From Otatea glauca (lineage: Eukaryota; Streptophyta; Magnoliopsida; Poales; Poaceae), in NCBI GenBank assembly GCA_036346275.1, contig CM070718.1, positions 56,858,188 through 56,922,187 of the forward strand: a DNA stretch of 64,000 nt, read 5' to 3'. Positions 1-13,230 of this stretch are shown piece by piece. The translations under genes were made by a program, and so were the position numbers. The stretch's first letter is position 1. Each line of letters begins with the position of its first letter. Under the pieces are notes generated by a model that did no database searches, had not been told where the DNA came from, and saw only the letters and a program-made list of their open reading frames with translations.

Positions 1-56
1 AATTTGAATTCGAATTGAGTTCAAATAAATTTATTTTGGGTTCCAAAAGTTTAGAA

Positions 57-2330
57 ATAAATAGATAGAAATGACAGAACAACAAATTACAGTGAACAAT
101 AAATTTCTAGCATTTCTCAAATAAATATGGCACACAGCCTCCCTTTTCAAGTTTTATTTTACAAAATCTAACCCTTGACTATAATTCCCGAGCATTATCC
201 AATACCGCGGACACGGATATTCGAATAGATTTACACTGTGCAGAGGTTATACACTTTATCTACATGGTATGATCAAACTTTACTATCGGCCAAAACATGT
301 ACCCATTGACGTGAGACTAGTAGATCATAACAAAGCCATTATAATACTCTGTCTTCACCTAGTACTATCCGCTAAGGTTTCAACACCGAAGGGTTACACC
401 ACCACAGTCAGGGCCCCCTTTTGCGCCATGTGAGTCTAACCGTACATCTGGAACTCACACCACCACTGATAGTACTCAAGCCAAGATATTGCAAATTAAT
501 CAGCTGGATTTGTCCCATTCTAGACATGTGGTTGCATGTGTTGGCCTAGTTCAAAGGTTTGCAAAGTTAAGCCTTTAACTGATCGAGACAAGACTTTCAC
601 AACCCAACCGCCACACAAGCCCACCATGGCACACTGCCCCTTGCCACCTACCTCAATTTAAATCATTACCAGTCCAGTTGATTATCGTGCAACACAAGGC
701 ATCAATAAATCAACATCGTTACATGGAATCACATGTCACCACAACTCAACATCATTGTGTGACAACACATGACACATCAATTTCATAAACATGTTTCATA
801 TTTCATTAGTCAAGATTTATTTTGCACTTCCAAAAATTATATCAATAACCTGTTGCATGGCTAAGTAATAGTGAACCATCCTAGGGTGACAAATAATCAT
901 GGCATACAATGACAAGGTAGGTATACTCAAATTGGGTTGAATAGCTAGATCCCAAACTAACTTGAAAACAGTTCTAAGTGTAATATATAATGCAATGATT
1001 GAGACAACATAGTATTTATAAAACTAGGTTCAACATGATCAAAGCACAACTTGCTTTGGAAAAGATCTTGTTTCTACTTTTGACCTTGCTTTTGATTCAA
1101 CGCTTCTCTCGACTCTCCGAGCACTTCAACGTCTACGTGAATCGAGAAGAATAGCAATAAATATCAAAACTAGAGAGAAAAAACTTTAAAAATTAAATAA
1201 AATTCACCATTAAATAGATATCAATTTTAGAAATTTTTAAAAATTAGAATCGCCTCAATCGGAGCTCGTATGAAGAAGAACGAGCTCTCGAAAGATTCAA
1301 AAATCAGAAAAAGAATAAAACCGAATTTTCCGAATTAATTTTCTATTGAAAATTCTAATTAAGACCGTCATCAAATATTTTGGAAATTAAGCAAAATTAA
1401 TTTCCATAGGAACCCACACGTCAGATCTGGGAGGGAACCACGTCGGCTGCTGCGGTGCACGGTCCAACGGTTATCGTCGGCTGCAACGGAGATCGCCACT
1501 CGCAAGCTCCTGACGCAAGTAATTAATCCTGTGACGCTGTCATCCATCAATTTGAACCATGGACACGCCACGCCGGCAACGATAGAAATACGACTGTGGC
1601 CACGGCTTCCACGGTGAAGCTAAGGACACCACACACGGCTTCCAAAACTCACCGGATGTGGCGGATTTGACGAAATACCTCGGTGGCGGCGGCGACTCTC
1701 CCTCACGAAATTAGGGCAAACCGAGGAATCTTGAATCAACTGGACTTGGGGGTTTTGTTGGTAACACCAAAGCGAAGCCGATGCGCAACCTAAATACACT
1801 CCAAGCCGAGCATGATTGGGAGTCCAGTTTCATAGTGGCCGGTGGCGTCAACGCTGAGTCCCGTCGAAGACGAAGGCCTCCCAAATGCCACGTGTCGCGC
1901 ATCTGCCGGAGCTACGTGGCACTCAAACGGATCGGACTGGCTTGCTTCAACGGGCCGGTCGACTGACAGACAGACATGGTGGTTTAAACCAAGTGGGGGT
2001 GAATTGGTCGGCTAGAAAAATCAGCGCAAGCCTAAAACAGACGTCTCCTAATTTTTTGCAATAAAATTGATTCCAGAATATAATTTAAACCAAATACATA
2101 GCTAAAATATCGAATAAATTCTAGGAAAATTCCTAAAATTATTTTGAGGTATTTAGAACTCAAATATAATATTTTTAACAAAAGTTTATATAAAATTTCC
2201 AAATATTTAAATAATATATAGATTAAGCATAATTTAAAATAATGAATAAATTCTAAATAAATTCCAAAAAATTCAAATTTTCACAATTATCAATATTAAA
2301 TTAATAAAATGCAAAAATTGGGATGTTACA
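57..2330 (-). mobile_element. Family E gypsy LTR fragment, inverted
   Basis: Read on the minus strand from 2330 this begins TGTAACATCCC, the usual start of the long gypsy LTRs here. It continues through an AT-rich U3, a GC-rich leader (about 1400-2000) and a U5-like part resembling families A and B (for example the segment around 180-260 with CTGTGCAGAGGTTATACAC). The LTR 3' terminus is missing at the left junction near 57, so it is truncated. No target duplication is visible. A short acidic reading frame with intron-like borders lies at 1055-1132 (minus) and carries one TAG. Confidence 0.65.
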
Positions 2331-2852
2331 CTCTTCCTTGACCATGTTGATCCTAAATTTTTAAAATACTTATGTTGTTTTAAATTATTGCATGCTTGCT
2401 TTTACGCAAGGTATTTTAAATTTAGTCATGACGTTTAGTTAAATTCCAGAATGTTTATGATCTCATTGGCATTGATCATAATGTACCATTATCACCCTAG
2501 TTGGTATTAACTATCTTATTCAGTGATGATCAATAAGGTAGCATAGTACAGTAGAACTACTTAGTTTAGCTTAAACATCTCGGTATTATGCCTTTATTGG
2601 GAATACTTCAAACCTTGTTTAAAACCATTTATGAAGTTGCGGCAGAAGGTTTTGCTGCTGTTATTTAAATAAAATAAAACAAAAAATAGTTTTAGACTAG
2701 AGCGGATGAAATGTTTGGCAGGTGTAGGAAGCACAAGACTTTGTAAAGTGGTTGCTCCGCCTTAGTCAATTATGGACCAAAGCATGTGTTATTTCAAACT
2801 GAGCACTACCGAACAATCACAAGTCTATATGGATATGACTTGGCTAAATAAT

Positions 2853-5800
2853 TGTAACACCCCAATTTTTGCTCTAACTTAAATTTTGGAGTATTTTTAT
2901 TTTTGTGATTTTTTTTGGGAATTTATTTAAATTTAATTGGATTTATTCAAATAGGGCTTTTCTTGAAAACAATTGAATAATGGAAAAGTTTTTGCAAAGT
3001 TTTATTGCAAATATTTTAATTGAGTTCCAAATATCTCAAAGTAACTTTTGGAATTTTTCTAGAATTGTTCTGCTATTTTAAAAGCTCCAAATGATTTAAT
3101 TGAATTTCTAGAATTATTTTAAATGTGAAATGATTTTAAAATCAATTGAACAGTAATGGGCCGAGCCCATTCTCAGCGTGTCGCCGCCCAACCGCGTGAA
3201 ACCCTAGCGTCGCCGGTCCGAGCCGTTCGATCTCGATCGGATGCTCGTGAGTGAGCCACGTCGTCGCGTCGTGCGCCTTTGGATCATCGCCGCACGAACG
3301 GCTGGGAGAGGGCCACGTCAGTCGTCTTCGCGAGATCACCAGAGCTAATGCCGCCGACCGTTTTCGCTCGTTTCGCGGCCTGTAGCGCACACGCCGAGGC
3401 CCTTAAAGTGCACCGAGTAGCGCGTCGGCGAGCTCCTTCGGCTGCGTCTTTTGACTCTCGCGCGCGCGTCGAGATGCTCTAGAGACCACGGAGAGCTCGC
3501 CGTAGTTGTTCCTCTGCGCCGCCATCGTTTCTCCGCCGCTTGCTTCGCCGTCGGTCCATTTCCGCCGCCGCCGAGGTCACCGATGCTCGCCGAGTCAAGC
3601 CTCGTCGAATCGCTAGATCTTCTCGCCGGGGAACCACCGAAACGCCGTCGACTACGTCGTCTTCCTCATCTCCGGCAAGCTTGCATCGCCGCACGCCATC
3701 GCCGGACTCCGAGCACCGTTGACCGTCGGATCTGCAAGGAGGGGTAAGGATCGTGCCACGTCGCCCTTCTCTCGCTTTCTTTTAGTTTGTTTCGTGCGTT
3801 AGATGCGTTATGGACGGTCTGGATTAACCCTAAGGTTTACACGTTAGTTGATCTTGATCGTTAGATCTAGAGCGAACGGCTTGGATTAGATCTAGTTTCT
3901 GCGATGTGTTTTTGTCTTAGCCGTTGGATCGTTAGTGAACGCGTGAGATTGTGCCGAGTAGCGGGCTGAATAGTAAATAGCTCGGGTACCGTGGGCCGTT
4001 GGATTTAGATCGAACGGCGGCTGTGAGTAGATCGGTGGCGCGGATCCGTGCGTTCAAATTTGAACGTCACGGCGGAGATGACGCCGCACCCCATCGAATC
4101 ACGTGCGGACGCGTGTGGCGTTGATCGAGGGTGAGACAGATCAGACCGTTGAGTTCGGGCGCACTGCTGGATGCGTGACGCGTGTGGGCGTGGAGTCGCG
4201 GCGTCGCCGAACCGCGAGGGTGAGATCCGACCGCTGGATGAGCGAAGCGGTTCGATCTTGCCGCGTGTCGCGTCGGGATTGGTCGCGATCGTCGGCGACG
4301 CTACGACTGCGTCACCCGGTGCATGAGCACGATCTTTGCCGATCCACGGTGGACGAGCCGAACCGTGGACCCGACCCATGAACCGAAGCAACGTGGCGGA
4401 ACTAGAGGCTGCCACGTGTCGTGCTGATGTCATAAATATGTTTTATATAAAAATATTTTGACCGAAATTCTTTTATGAGCTGACGTCATCATGATGCAAT
4501 GCTGACGTCATAAATGCGAATTTTCAGTATAAAAATAATTGGGAAAAATCGGATTTCTTAATTTCTGTATTTTCAGATTTTATTCAAACTTCAAATGACT
4601 ATAACTTTTGCATTTTAACTCGGATTTGGGTGATTAAAATTTCTAAAAATTCATAAAATTATGATCTATTTAAGGACGAATTTTATTTGAATTTTTGAGG
4701 CCATTTAGTCCTCTGTATTAGATTTTTATTGTATATTTTGTTGTCCGCGTAGACGCAAATTTGCCGGAAAGTTTCGAGGAAGAATTCGTCGCTCAAGACC
4801 AAGCTTCGGAACACGACCAGCAACTCTTTGAAGGCAAGTGATGCTTTGATCATTTTGATCCCAGGTTTTTAAAATGTAGTTTATGCTTTGAAACTATGCA
4901 TGCTTATTTATTTAAAATGAATTTAAATTGATTTGGGATAATGTAGTTAATCAACCCATTTTGTTATGCCACCTTGAATTATTAATTGTATGCCCTAAAT
5001 CATTGTCACCCTAAGTTTGATTATATTGGTTGGATGTTAATATTGTGCCAACACGGGAGGCTAGACCGTGAGTAGATGCTTAGCCTTGCAACGAGTCATG
5101 AATGATCTTTCAGAAAAATGCTACAAAATTGACTAATGGAATATTGAATGTATTTTGGAAGTGGTGTGATAATGCCACATGATGATATGGAAGTATGGTG
5201 ACCTGTGTGGTTCCATACTGATGTTGAGTTATTGCTGGCATGTGTTGCACAATAATCAACTGGGTGGGAAATGATTTAGACTGGGGCAAGTGGCAAGAGG
5301 TTGTGTACCAGGTGGGCCTGTGTGGCATTGGGTTGATGAGTGTTGTGAGTCTGTGTGCCACAATGGGCTGTGTGCCACTGTTGAGTGTTGGAAGTCTTGC
5401 CTTGGTCGCTTAAGGACTTCACCTTGCAAGCCTTTGATCTGAGTCACCGTACAACCACATGTCCGATATGGGATGCACCTAGTTGACTAGGGTTCTAATA
5501 TCTTTCCTCCGATACCTCGGGGTGACAGACACAGGGGTGTATCTGTATGGGGAGCGCACTGCTACGGCTTGGTGCCCATCCAACGGTGATTGGCCGGTCC
5601 TATACTTGACTCTGTGAGGGAAGTGATAGTGAAGGCAATACTGAGAGGTTCTTTGGTTAAGGTAGAGGTTCTGAAAAGCTTTGTTGCGGACAATCACTGT
5701 GTGGTTAGCGGTGTATCTTGTGGGTAAAGTGTACAACCTCTGCAGAGTGTCAAAACTATTCGAATAGCCGCTCATGTATTGAGCATTGCTCGGGATTACA

Positions 5801-6457
5801 ATCAAGGGTAGAATTTCATAAACAAAATGTGGGAAGGGTGGTGTGTGCCAAGTGTTAAAAATGAACTGTTAAGGCTGTGTGCCGAGAATCTTCGAGGAAA
5901 AACCATTTGAAGAAATTAGTATTACTTATAACTGTTCCAATGCTTTAATCTAATTAAGATATTGGTTTAAAATTGCTGTTTGATGCAAAAGAACCATTTA
6001 AGCCAACCCTTTGGAATAAGCTTTGCATGTAGTAATAGCACTGCATTCTGTGCATTACTTGTTGAGTGCCTTGTGTACTCACCCCACCTTGCTTATCAAC
6101 CCCAACCTCAGTGGATGAGACTACACCAGCTTGGGAGGAGGAGTACATCGAGGATTCGAACAACTAGGGGGCAAGCCTAGTCGGTTGCCTGTGGCAAGAT
6201 GAAGGCTTCCTCGACATTTGTTTATGTTCCGCTGCTATTTCTTTTTCTCTGAATAATGTAAGCCCGTGTGGTCAGTCTTATCTGTAAGGAGACCATAAGG
6301 TCGCATAACTCGGTTTATATACATGTTTGCACTAATTATTCTTATATCTTCGTGAATGTCTGTGATGTGCAACCCTGTATGACTGTGTGTGCTAGCGTGA
6401 TCCTGGACTGGCACAGAATACACAGAGGGTCCGGATCTGCAGGTTCGGGTCCCGACA
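2853..6457 (+). mobile_element. Family B gypsy solo LTR with perfect target duplication
   Basis: The sequence starts TGTAACACCCC at 2853 and ends GGGTCCCGACA at 6457. It is flanked by ATAAT at 2848-2852 and again at 6458-6462. It closely matches, in opposite orientation, the LTRs of the family B element at 50523-61906. No internal sequence is present, so it is a solo LTR, normally produced by recombination between the two LTRs of one copy. It sits inside the family D 5' LTR and is therefore younger than D. A TATA-like TTAAAG is at 3403-3408, and intron-like borders lie at 3744 and 4752. Confidence 0.92.
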
Positions 6458-7471
6458 ATAATTTGTGCGTCTCGTTATTGGCTTCGCTAGTTGGTGGAAT
6501 GTGGGTGTCGGATGTAGACAGGTTTTCTTACAAGGTGCAAGAGGGAGCTTCCGATTGGGTATATGGTTCGGCGGTGAAACCTTAGCGTGCGAGGTTAATA
6601 ACGGGGCTGTACTTTGTAAAGGCCTTGTTGTGATCATCCTAGTCTCACTCTAATGTTAGAGTGGCTGTGGACAGTAAAGGTTGATCGCATCTTGTGGGTA
6701 AAGCTGTACTACTCACTCTGTAGAGTTAAAACTACTTAAGTAGCTGTGCCCACGAGTCAAGGGCGGGCAAGGTGCGCTTTCACATCGTAGATTTTCTGGC
6801 TTTGTTTTAAATAAAGATGATGGTTTGGAAATCCATGAGTGGTTGGAACTCTCAAGTTATGTTTTTTGACAGATGGAGCCAGTCAGGTGGTTGGAACCTT
6901 TATTATTTTCTTATTAATTTCAATTGTTGCAACTATACTTGGTCAAATGATGCTTTACGAAATTACTAGTTGTATTTAAAGTTAAATTATTTCTTTACGC
7001 TAAATAAGCCATATTATGCCTTCATTTCATTAGCCATGCATGTAGTTATCATGCATTATGTTTTCAAGACTTGCGGAATACATTATGTACTCACCTTGCC
7101 ACATTAAAATATTCCACAGAGGAGTGCGCTGAAGCAAAAGGTGACTGCTAGTTCTTTGCTTGTGGTTTCGATGAAGGAGATCCGGATTATTAGGATGTGC
7201 ACCCCAATCGATTGCCTATTTGGGCAAATGGATGGGCTTAACCTGCTGCTATTTGTTTCATTTCCATTGTTTCTTTATTGAAATTTAGCTATGTAGCTAG
7301 TTATTGGTATATGTTGGCCATGAGGCTGGTACTTGTTACTTAATTGATAATATTTGGATTCGTGATATGGATATGTTGCCATCATTGTTTCCACTGTGTG
7401 TACCAGCTTTTTCTGGACTAGTATAGTTATACATATAGGGTTTAGATTGGGAAAACCGGTCTCAACAGAGG

Positions 7472-7483
7472 TGGTATCAGAGC
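7472..7483 (+). promoter_or_regulatory. Primer-binding site of family D
   Basis: TGGTATCAGAGC lies four bases after the LTR end. It is the standard plant PBS complementary to the 3' end of initiator methionine tRNA. Families A and B and the small copia element use the same sequence. Confidence 0.9.
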
Positions 7484-7673
7484 CATATCAACTATAGGTT
7501 GTGGTCTAGTTAGAATGGCAAGTCTTAAGGAATATTTTGAAAAACAAGTATTTACAAACTTTTAAGTTTCTTTGCTGCTATCTTACCATTCTTAGTCTCT
7601 TGCTTTTGTCTTCTTTTTCCTTTGTTTAAAATCATTTTGCTGATTTTCTTCTTTCTTATTTCAAAATTGGTAG

Positions 7674-8429
7674 ATGCCGTTCATCAACTCTTGTGCTCAG
7701 AAGGACGGTGGATTTTGTGAGTAGTTGTGGTTCATGCTTCAGGAGCTTGGATACATCCATCAGCTAGACTACCATGGAATCACAGTCGAGGATGGTTGTG
7801 AGTGTTGAAGGGTCAAGTTCACCATCTTCTCCAAGATCTACCTAAGGGGTGACATACCTTATCGCTTTGTGGTGGATAGGGAGACTTACATGCTAGGATG
7901 TCAGGAGGCTGTTAGAGAGGCAATGGCTCGTCTCGGGTTCATTTTCTACCATGAGCTCTAGGACACGGCCTACCATTTCTTTCCCGCTCTCGTGCAGTAT
8001 GAGCCGTTCAGTCGGGTCAGGAGTGCTGATGAAGAGGAATACACCATTGTGGTTCACATGGCAGCCCTCATCAAGGCATAGGATAATGCCTATGTTTATG
8101 TGGCCATAGAGCTGATGGACACCTACGAGAAGCTGGAGGCAGCTCGATAGGAGATAGCTCAGCTGAAGGAGAGTCAGGCTACTGCTGCTAAGGTGACAGA
8201 GCAAGAAGCGTCAACACTCTTATCTTTGCACCACTGCCGCAAGAAGGTCTCTTGCCCACCAAAGGTCCGCATGACTGCACCAGAGTACTGAAGTCTCTTC
8301 ACCCATGCGGAAATAGCAGGAACTTCCACTGTTGCAAGTCCTCATCCCACCAATGACGACATGTTTGAGCTTAAGGAGGAAGACCTAGAGCCAGTTGAGG
8401 CAGAGGAGGATGACGAATTCGAGGAGTAG
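7674..8429 (+). pseudogene. Extra ORF before gag, family D (252 codons, six internal stops)
   Basis: From ATG at 7674 to TAG at 8427-8429 the reading frame is continuous for 252 codons without any frameshift. It contains six in-frame stops: four TAG, each one change from CAG, and two TGA, each one change from CGA or TGG. Restoring none of them, the frame still shows a hydrophobic and aromatic N-terminal half, a middle with helix-forming and Gln/Glu-rich heptad-like residues (around codons 155-185), and a very acidic C-terminus. I recognise no enzyme motif. Family A has an ORF in the same place starting with the same Met-Pro pair. Family B keeps its acidic C-terminal part. Extra ORFs before gag are known from plant Ty3/gypsy elements; their function is not established. 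A coiled-coil helper protein is possible. Confidence 0.7.
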
Positions 8430-8699
8430 TTTCATCCCCAGTTTTAGTTTAGTTTCTAGTTTGGTTTATTTTCCTAGTTTCAGTTCTTCGTTAGTTGATT
8501 AGTTTGGTGTGTTTGAACTGTATCAAGCCTTAGTGCACTTGTAATGCCGCCATAATAAAGTTATTTCTCTATTTAGAATAAAGTTGTTTTAGTTGAAGTT
8601 TAATTGCTTATCTTGTCTTGGAAGGGCTACCTCCTCGGTCTTCTTATCTTTGCTGTTTCTCTCTCATCTATTGCTAACCTTTCCTAATCACCACTTTAG

Positions 8700-9848
8700 A
8701 TGGAGAACCAAGGAAGAAGTCGTGGAGCTGGTTGTAGAGGGGGATTTAGAGGAGGATTCGCAGGAGGTTGTGGGTGTGGCCAGGCAGTTCCCCAAGAATT
8801 GCAGGATGTTCAAGAACCTCAAGTGCCATAAGAGTAGCTATAGCAGCAAGTGCCGCCACCACCACCATTTCAACCCCCAATGGCAGATATACAGCAGATG
8901 ATGGCAATGCAGCTTCAGTTGTTACAGGACCTTGCTCAAAACATGGTGAACAATCCACAGCCAGCACCAGTCGTTATACCAGTGATGCCACCCTAGTACA
9001 AACTTAGGGAGTTCATGAGAACTAAGACGCCTACCTTCGAGGGAGTAGCTGAACCCTTGGAGGCAAATGATTGGTTAAAGGATGTAGAGAAAAAGCTCCA
9101 GTTGGCTTAATGTGATGATCATGAGAAAGTTCTTTATGCGAGCCACCAACTAAAGGGAGTAGCTGCAAACTGGTGAGAGATCTTTTGTGTAGCCCATCAA
9201 AATGCTCAAGCTACAACATGGGAGGAATTCACTGAAGCCTTCCGTGCTGCCCACATACCTACGGGTATTATTAGATGAAAAAGAGGGAGATTCACAAGCT
9301 GCATCAAGGAAATCAGAGTGTCTCTGAATACCTCAATAAGTTTACTTTGTTGTCGAGGTATGCTCCTGAGGATGTAGCAACCAAAGGAACCAAAATTTGG
9401 AGATTCAAGGAAGGACTTGATCCTGACATCAAAGTGCAGTTAGTCACTTTGGACTTCCCAAATTTTTAGCACATGGTGAATAAGGAACTCATGCAGGACG
9501 ATGGCCAACATCAACAGCGGAAGTCCCACAAAAGGAGAATGGCGTTCTAGGCCCAGGAGGGAGCGAGCAGTTCTCGGCACCGATTCCAACCTCAACAAGC
9601 CAATAGGGCATTCACTCAAGGTGCACCTCGAACTCCTAATTCCAGACCCAGACCAGCAATGCAAGGATTCCACAACAACGTCGGTGCTCAATCTTAGAAA
9701 GGAAACTCGACCGCTGCAAGAGTTTAGTGTTTCCAATGCCATCAAATGGGGTCATTATGCCAGCAACTGTCCACAAAAGCGTCAGACAATGACTCCAGTG
9801 TCGTTCAACTTGGGATCCAATTCTGTAAAAGCTCTGATGCAAGGATAG
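8700..9848 (+). pseudogene. gag: gag of family D, degenerate
   Basis: The gag polyprotein forms the virus-like particle. The likely start is the ATG at 8700, directly after CTTTAG. The order is a Gly/Arg-rich N-terminus, a Gln/Pro-rich stretch, the retrotransposon gag domain (about 9000-9470; FMRT, EANDWL, YASHQL) and one CCHC zinc knuckle at about 9730-9772 followed by basic residues. Stops in the Gln-rich part are TAA or TAG in place of CAA or CAG. A one-base shift occurs near 9273 and another in a G run near 9749. The extra ORF ends 270 bp upstream and protease follows. It cannot give a full protein as read. Confidence 0.85.
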
Positions 9849-9866
9849 GGGCATGGAGCACCTTAA

Positions 9867-10592
9867 ATGCCTAGAGCTCCGCAATCTTTTGGGAGAGGGC
9901 GAGTCAATCATGTGACTCCAGAAGAAGCTCAGGAGGCACCAGATGTGGTTTTGGGTAAATTCTTTGTAAACTCAATACCTGCCTTAGCTTTATTTGATTC
10001 TAGAGCTTTTCATTTCTTTATATCAAAGAATTTTGTTGAAAAATTTGATTGGGAAACCTTTACTCTTAAGAGCCCCATGATAGTTCAATCACTTTGGAAA
10101 GAGATGAGAATTAGTTCAGTGTGTCCTAGTGCAACCATAAGAATCAATGGGATAGAATTCCTAGCTAATCTTATCATTCTAGATTCAAAAGGAATAAATG
10201 TCATTCTAGAGATGGAATGGCTAACCAAGTATAAAGGTCAAATAGATTGTGCCAGTAGAGCCATAACCCTCACAAATTTGGAAGTCATTCGAGTGGAGTA
10301 TATGCCTGATGAGTCTTCAAGTGAGAAATGCGCATTAAACAGTTTGGAGGGAACAACTTTGGAAAGTATGCCTGTGGTGCAAGAATACCTAGATGTATTT
10401 CCTAAAGAATTGCCAAGCATGCCGACTGATCGGGATGTAGAGTTCATCATAGAACTAGTCCCTGGTATGGCTCTCATCTCTAAGAGACCCTACCGTATGC
10501 CGGTTAATGAACTCGCCAAGATGAAAAAACAGATTGAGGAATTACAAAAAAAGGATTCGTTCGGCCAAGTTCATCACCTTAGGGAGCACTAG
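9867..10592 (+). pseudogene. pol: Protease and start of reverse transcriptase, family D
   Basis: An open stretch of 241 codons covers the aspartic protease and the start of the reverse transcriptase domain. The protease has the conserved lead-in VVLGKF and the later VILEMEWL segment, the counterpart of the usual ILGMDWL. The catalytic motif, normally Asp-Ser-Gly, reads Asp-Ser-Arg at 9996-10004. The next His-Ser-Phe-Ile is also altered. RT begins with the region around SMPTDRDVEF and KRPYRMP. A frameshift near 10560-10600 separates it from the rest of RT. Protease activity is improbable. Confidence 0.8.
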
Positions 10593-10600
10593 TACTTTTT

Positions 10601-11354
10601 GTGAAAAAGAAGGATGATAGTTGGCGCTTGTGCATGAACTATAGAGCTTTGAATGAAGTCACAATCAAGAGCAACTATCCATTGCCTAGGATTGATGACT
10701 TGTTTCATCAGCTGAAAGAAGATTGTATTTTCTCCAAGATCAATCTTCGGTCTGGTTATCATCAGTTGAAGATAAAGTCACAAGATATTTCGAAGATAGC
10801 CTTTGCAACTCGGTATGGACACTATGGGTTCACAGTTTTGTCTTTTGGTCTAACTAATGCAGCAACTTACTTCATGGACTTGATGAATAAAGTGTTTATG
10901 GAATACCTAGACAAGTTTGTGGTGATATTCATAGACGACATTTTTGTCTATTCCAGAGATAAATCAGAACATGAAGGTCATTTGAGGATGGTGTTAGAAA
11001 AGCTCAGAATTCACCAGTTGTATGCCAAGTTCAATAAGTGTGAGTTCTAGCTAAAGAAAGTCACTTTCTTGGGACATGTGATTTCTGCTGGAGGTGTGTC
11101 ATTGGAACCCTGGAAAAGTGAAAGCTGTACTCTACTGGAAGCAACCCAAGTTAGTGCCAGACATCAGAAGTTTTCTTGATTTAGCGAGTTACTATCGAAG
11201 GTTTATAGAAGGATTCTCGAAGATTATAAGACCGCTTACCCAGTTGCTAAAGAAGGAGCAAAAGTTTGAATGGTCCAAGGCTTGTGAACAAGGCTTTCAG
11301 GAATTAAAGAAACGACTCACTATAGCCCCAATGCTCATTCTACCGGATATTTAG
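10601..11354 (+). pseudogene. pol: Reverse transcriptase of family D, degenerate
   Basis: RT would copy the element RNA into DNA in the cytoplasmic particle. The palm region is clear: MNYRALNEVT, YPLPRIDDL, LRSGYHQ, SFGLTNA and FIDDI. The Asp pair of the active site is intact at 10934-10939. The first catalytic Asp, in the segment before LRSGYHQ, is Asn (AAT at 10742-10744), a G-to-A type change. A TAG at 11048-11050 replaces an expected Trp codon, and a frame change at about 11090 leads into the thumb region (11094-11354; LGHVIS, SYYRRFIEGFS). RT would be inactive. Confidence 0.85.
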
Positions 11355-11706
11355 AAAAACTTTGAGATTTTCTGTGATGCTTCAAGACAAAGACTTGGAT
11401 GTGTCTTGATGTAAGAAGGCAAGGTAACCACATGAGGAGAACTATCCAGCCCATGACTTGGAAATGGCTGCAGTTGTGCATGCATTAAAGTGTTGGAGGT
11501 ATTATCTAATTGAGAATCGTTGCGAGATCTTCACAGATCACAAGAATTTGAAGTATATATTCACTCAAGGAGATCTCAACCTAAGACAGAGAAGATGGTT
11601 GAAGTTAATTAATGATTATGATGTGGGAATACATTACCATCCTAGCAAGGCTAATATAGTTGCCAATGCTTTAAGCAGGAAGAGCTGCAACAATTTGATG
11701 ATTTAG
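11355..11706 (+). pseudogene. pol: RNase H of family D, degenerate
   Basis: RNase H removes the RNA strand during reverse transcription. The core FCDASRQ with its first Asp is at about 11367-11390. The next part has stops and a small deletion between about 11412 and 11450. A continuous stretch from 11458 to 11706 carries LEMAAVVHALK, FTDHKNLKYI, RQRRW and YHPSKAN..ALSR, typical of the gypsy RNase H and its connection to integrase. Confidence 0.8.
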
Positions 11707-11741
11707 GAGGAACAACCTGCTCTTCATGGGAGTTTTAGGGA

Positions 11742-13230
11742 TTGAATTTGGAACTAGTCGAGGAAGGTCCCGTAGCTGCTTTGGAGATTCAACTAACCTT
11801 GGAGGATCATATCAGAAAGATGCAGAAATCAGATAAAGAGGCTATTAAGATTAAGGCCAGAATAAAGGAGGGTAAAACTCCAAGATTTTCAGAGGATGAA
11901 GAAAGAACTATTTGGCTCAAAAAAAAGTATCTATGTGCCGAATCAGAAAGAAATCAAGTAGTTGATATTAAAGGAGGCGCATTAATCAGCATATTCAATT
12001 CATCCAGGCAATAACTAGATGTATCAGGACCTTCGTGATAGATATTGGTGGCCATGGATGAGAAAGGAAATTGCAGAGTACATAGCTGTGTGTGATATAT
12101 GCCAGCGAGATAAGGTTGTGCATCAAAGACCTGCTAGATTGTTGCATCCGCTAAACGTACATGAATGGAAGTGGGAAGAAATCGGAGTTGATTTCATTAC
12201 AGGACTTCTAAGAACCAGATTAGGTCATGACTCTATATGGGTTGTAGTGGATCGGTTGATAAAAGTTGCACATTTCATTCCTGTGAAAACAACCTATCAG
12301 TGAGATGAACTTGCAGAATTGTATATGTCAAGAATTGTGTGTTTACATGGGGTGCCAAAGAGAATTGTTTCAGATCAAAGCACTCAATTCGCCTCAAGAT
12401 TTTGGCAAAAAGCTGCAGGGAGCATTGGGTACCAATCTGAATTCCAGCATAGCTTATCACCCTTAGACTGATGGACAGATAGAGTGAGTAAATCAAATCC
12501 TTGAGGATATGTTAACATATCTTGTGTTGTCCAATAGGACAAGTTGGGATCAAAGTTTACCCTATGCAGAATTTTCATATAACAACAGTTATCAAGAAAT
12601 TTTGCAAATGTTGCCATTTAAAGCCTTGTATGGAAGGAAGTGTATAACACCTCTCCACTGGAATGAAATGGGAGGGCTCCAAGTTTAGATCTTGATATTT
12701 TGCAAAAGGCTAAAGAACAAGTTCGAATAATTCAAGAAGATTGAGAACAACACAGTCTAGGCAAAAGATCTACGCTGACAATTGTCGATGAGAGTTAACC
12801 TTTGCTCTAGGTGACTATGTGTACCTAAAAGTCTCACCGCTCAAAGGGATGCGTCGATTATGAGTTCACAGAAAGTTGGCACCAAGGTTCATTGGACCAT
12901 TCCCTGTCCTAGCCATAAGAGAAGTGGCTTATCAATTGGACCTGCCACCACAATTATCTGATGTGCATAATGTGTTTCATGTATCGTAGCTAAAAAAGTG
13001 CCTCAAGGTACTAGAAGAGCAGGTGCAGATTGAGGACATTGAGCTAAAGGAGGACCTCACCTACCCGAAGTACCCAATTAAAATTTTGGATGAGGCAAAG
13101 CACAGGACGAGGAACACAATTAAGTTTTGCAAAGTTCAATGGAGCAACCATTCAAAAAGAGAGACAACCTGGGAGTGTGAAGAAAATCTTAGAGCGAAGT
13201 TCCCGACCTTTTTGCTAATCCATCCGAATC
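11742..13230 (+). pseudogene. pol: Integrase and chromodomain of family D, degenerate
   Basis: The integrase zinc-binding part (CDICQRDK) and the first catalytic Asp (IGVDFITG) lie in the open stretch 12019-12303. A second catalytic region follows at about 12350-12480, interrupted by stops. The C-terminal integrase segment runs through about 12530-13020 with several stops and shifts. The last open stretch (13023-13283) holds a chromodomain-like fold: KILDEAKHRTRN followed by the Trp-containing segments VQWSNHS and ETTWE. In chromoviruses this domain helps direct insertion into particular chromatin. The pattern matches the ends of families A and B. Confidence 0.8.

Larger units (their letters stand above)
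1..7467 (+). repeat. 5' LTR of family D, interrupted by two younger LTR sequences
   Basis: Three pieces match the 3' LTR at 13263-16272: 1-56, 2331-2852 and 6458-7467. A stretch equivalent to roughly 13430-14770 of the 3' LTR is missing and replaced by the family E fragment (57-2330). The family B solo LTR (2853-6457) splits the rest. The piece at 6458-7467 resumes exactly where the 3' LTR continues near 15280. The LTR ends in CTCAACA at 7467, directly before the PBS leader GAGG. Confidence 0.8.

Noticed and set aside
5110..5805. His/Thr-rich minus-strand frames around 5110-5805
   Set aside because: They are antisense to LTR U5, recur in the other B LTRs, and reflect repeated GTGTGG words.
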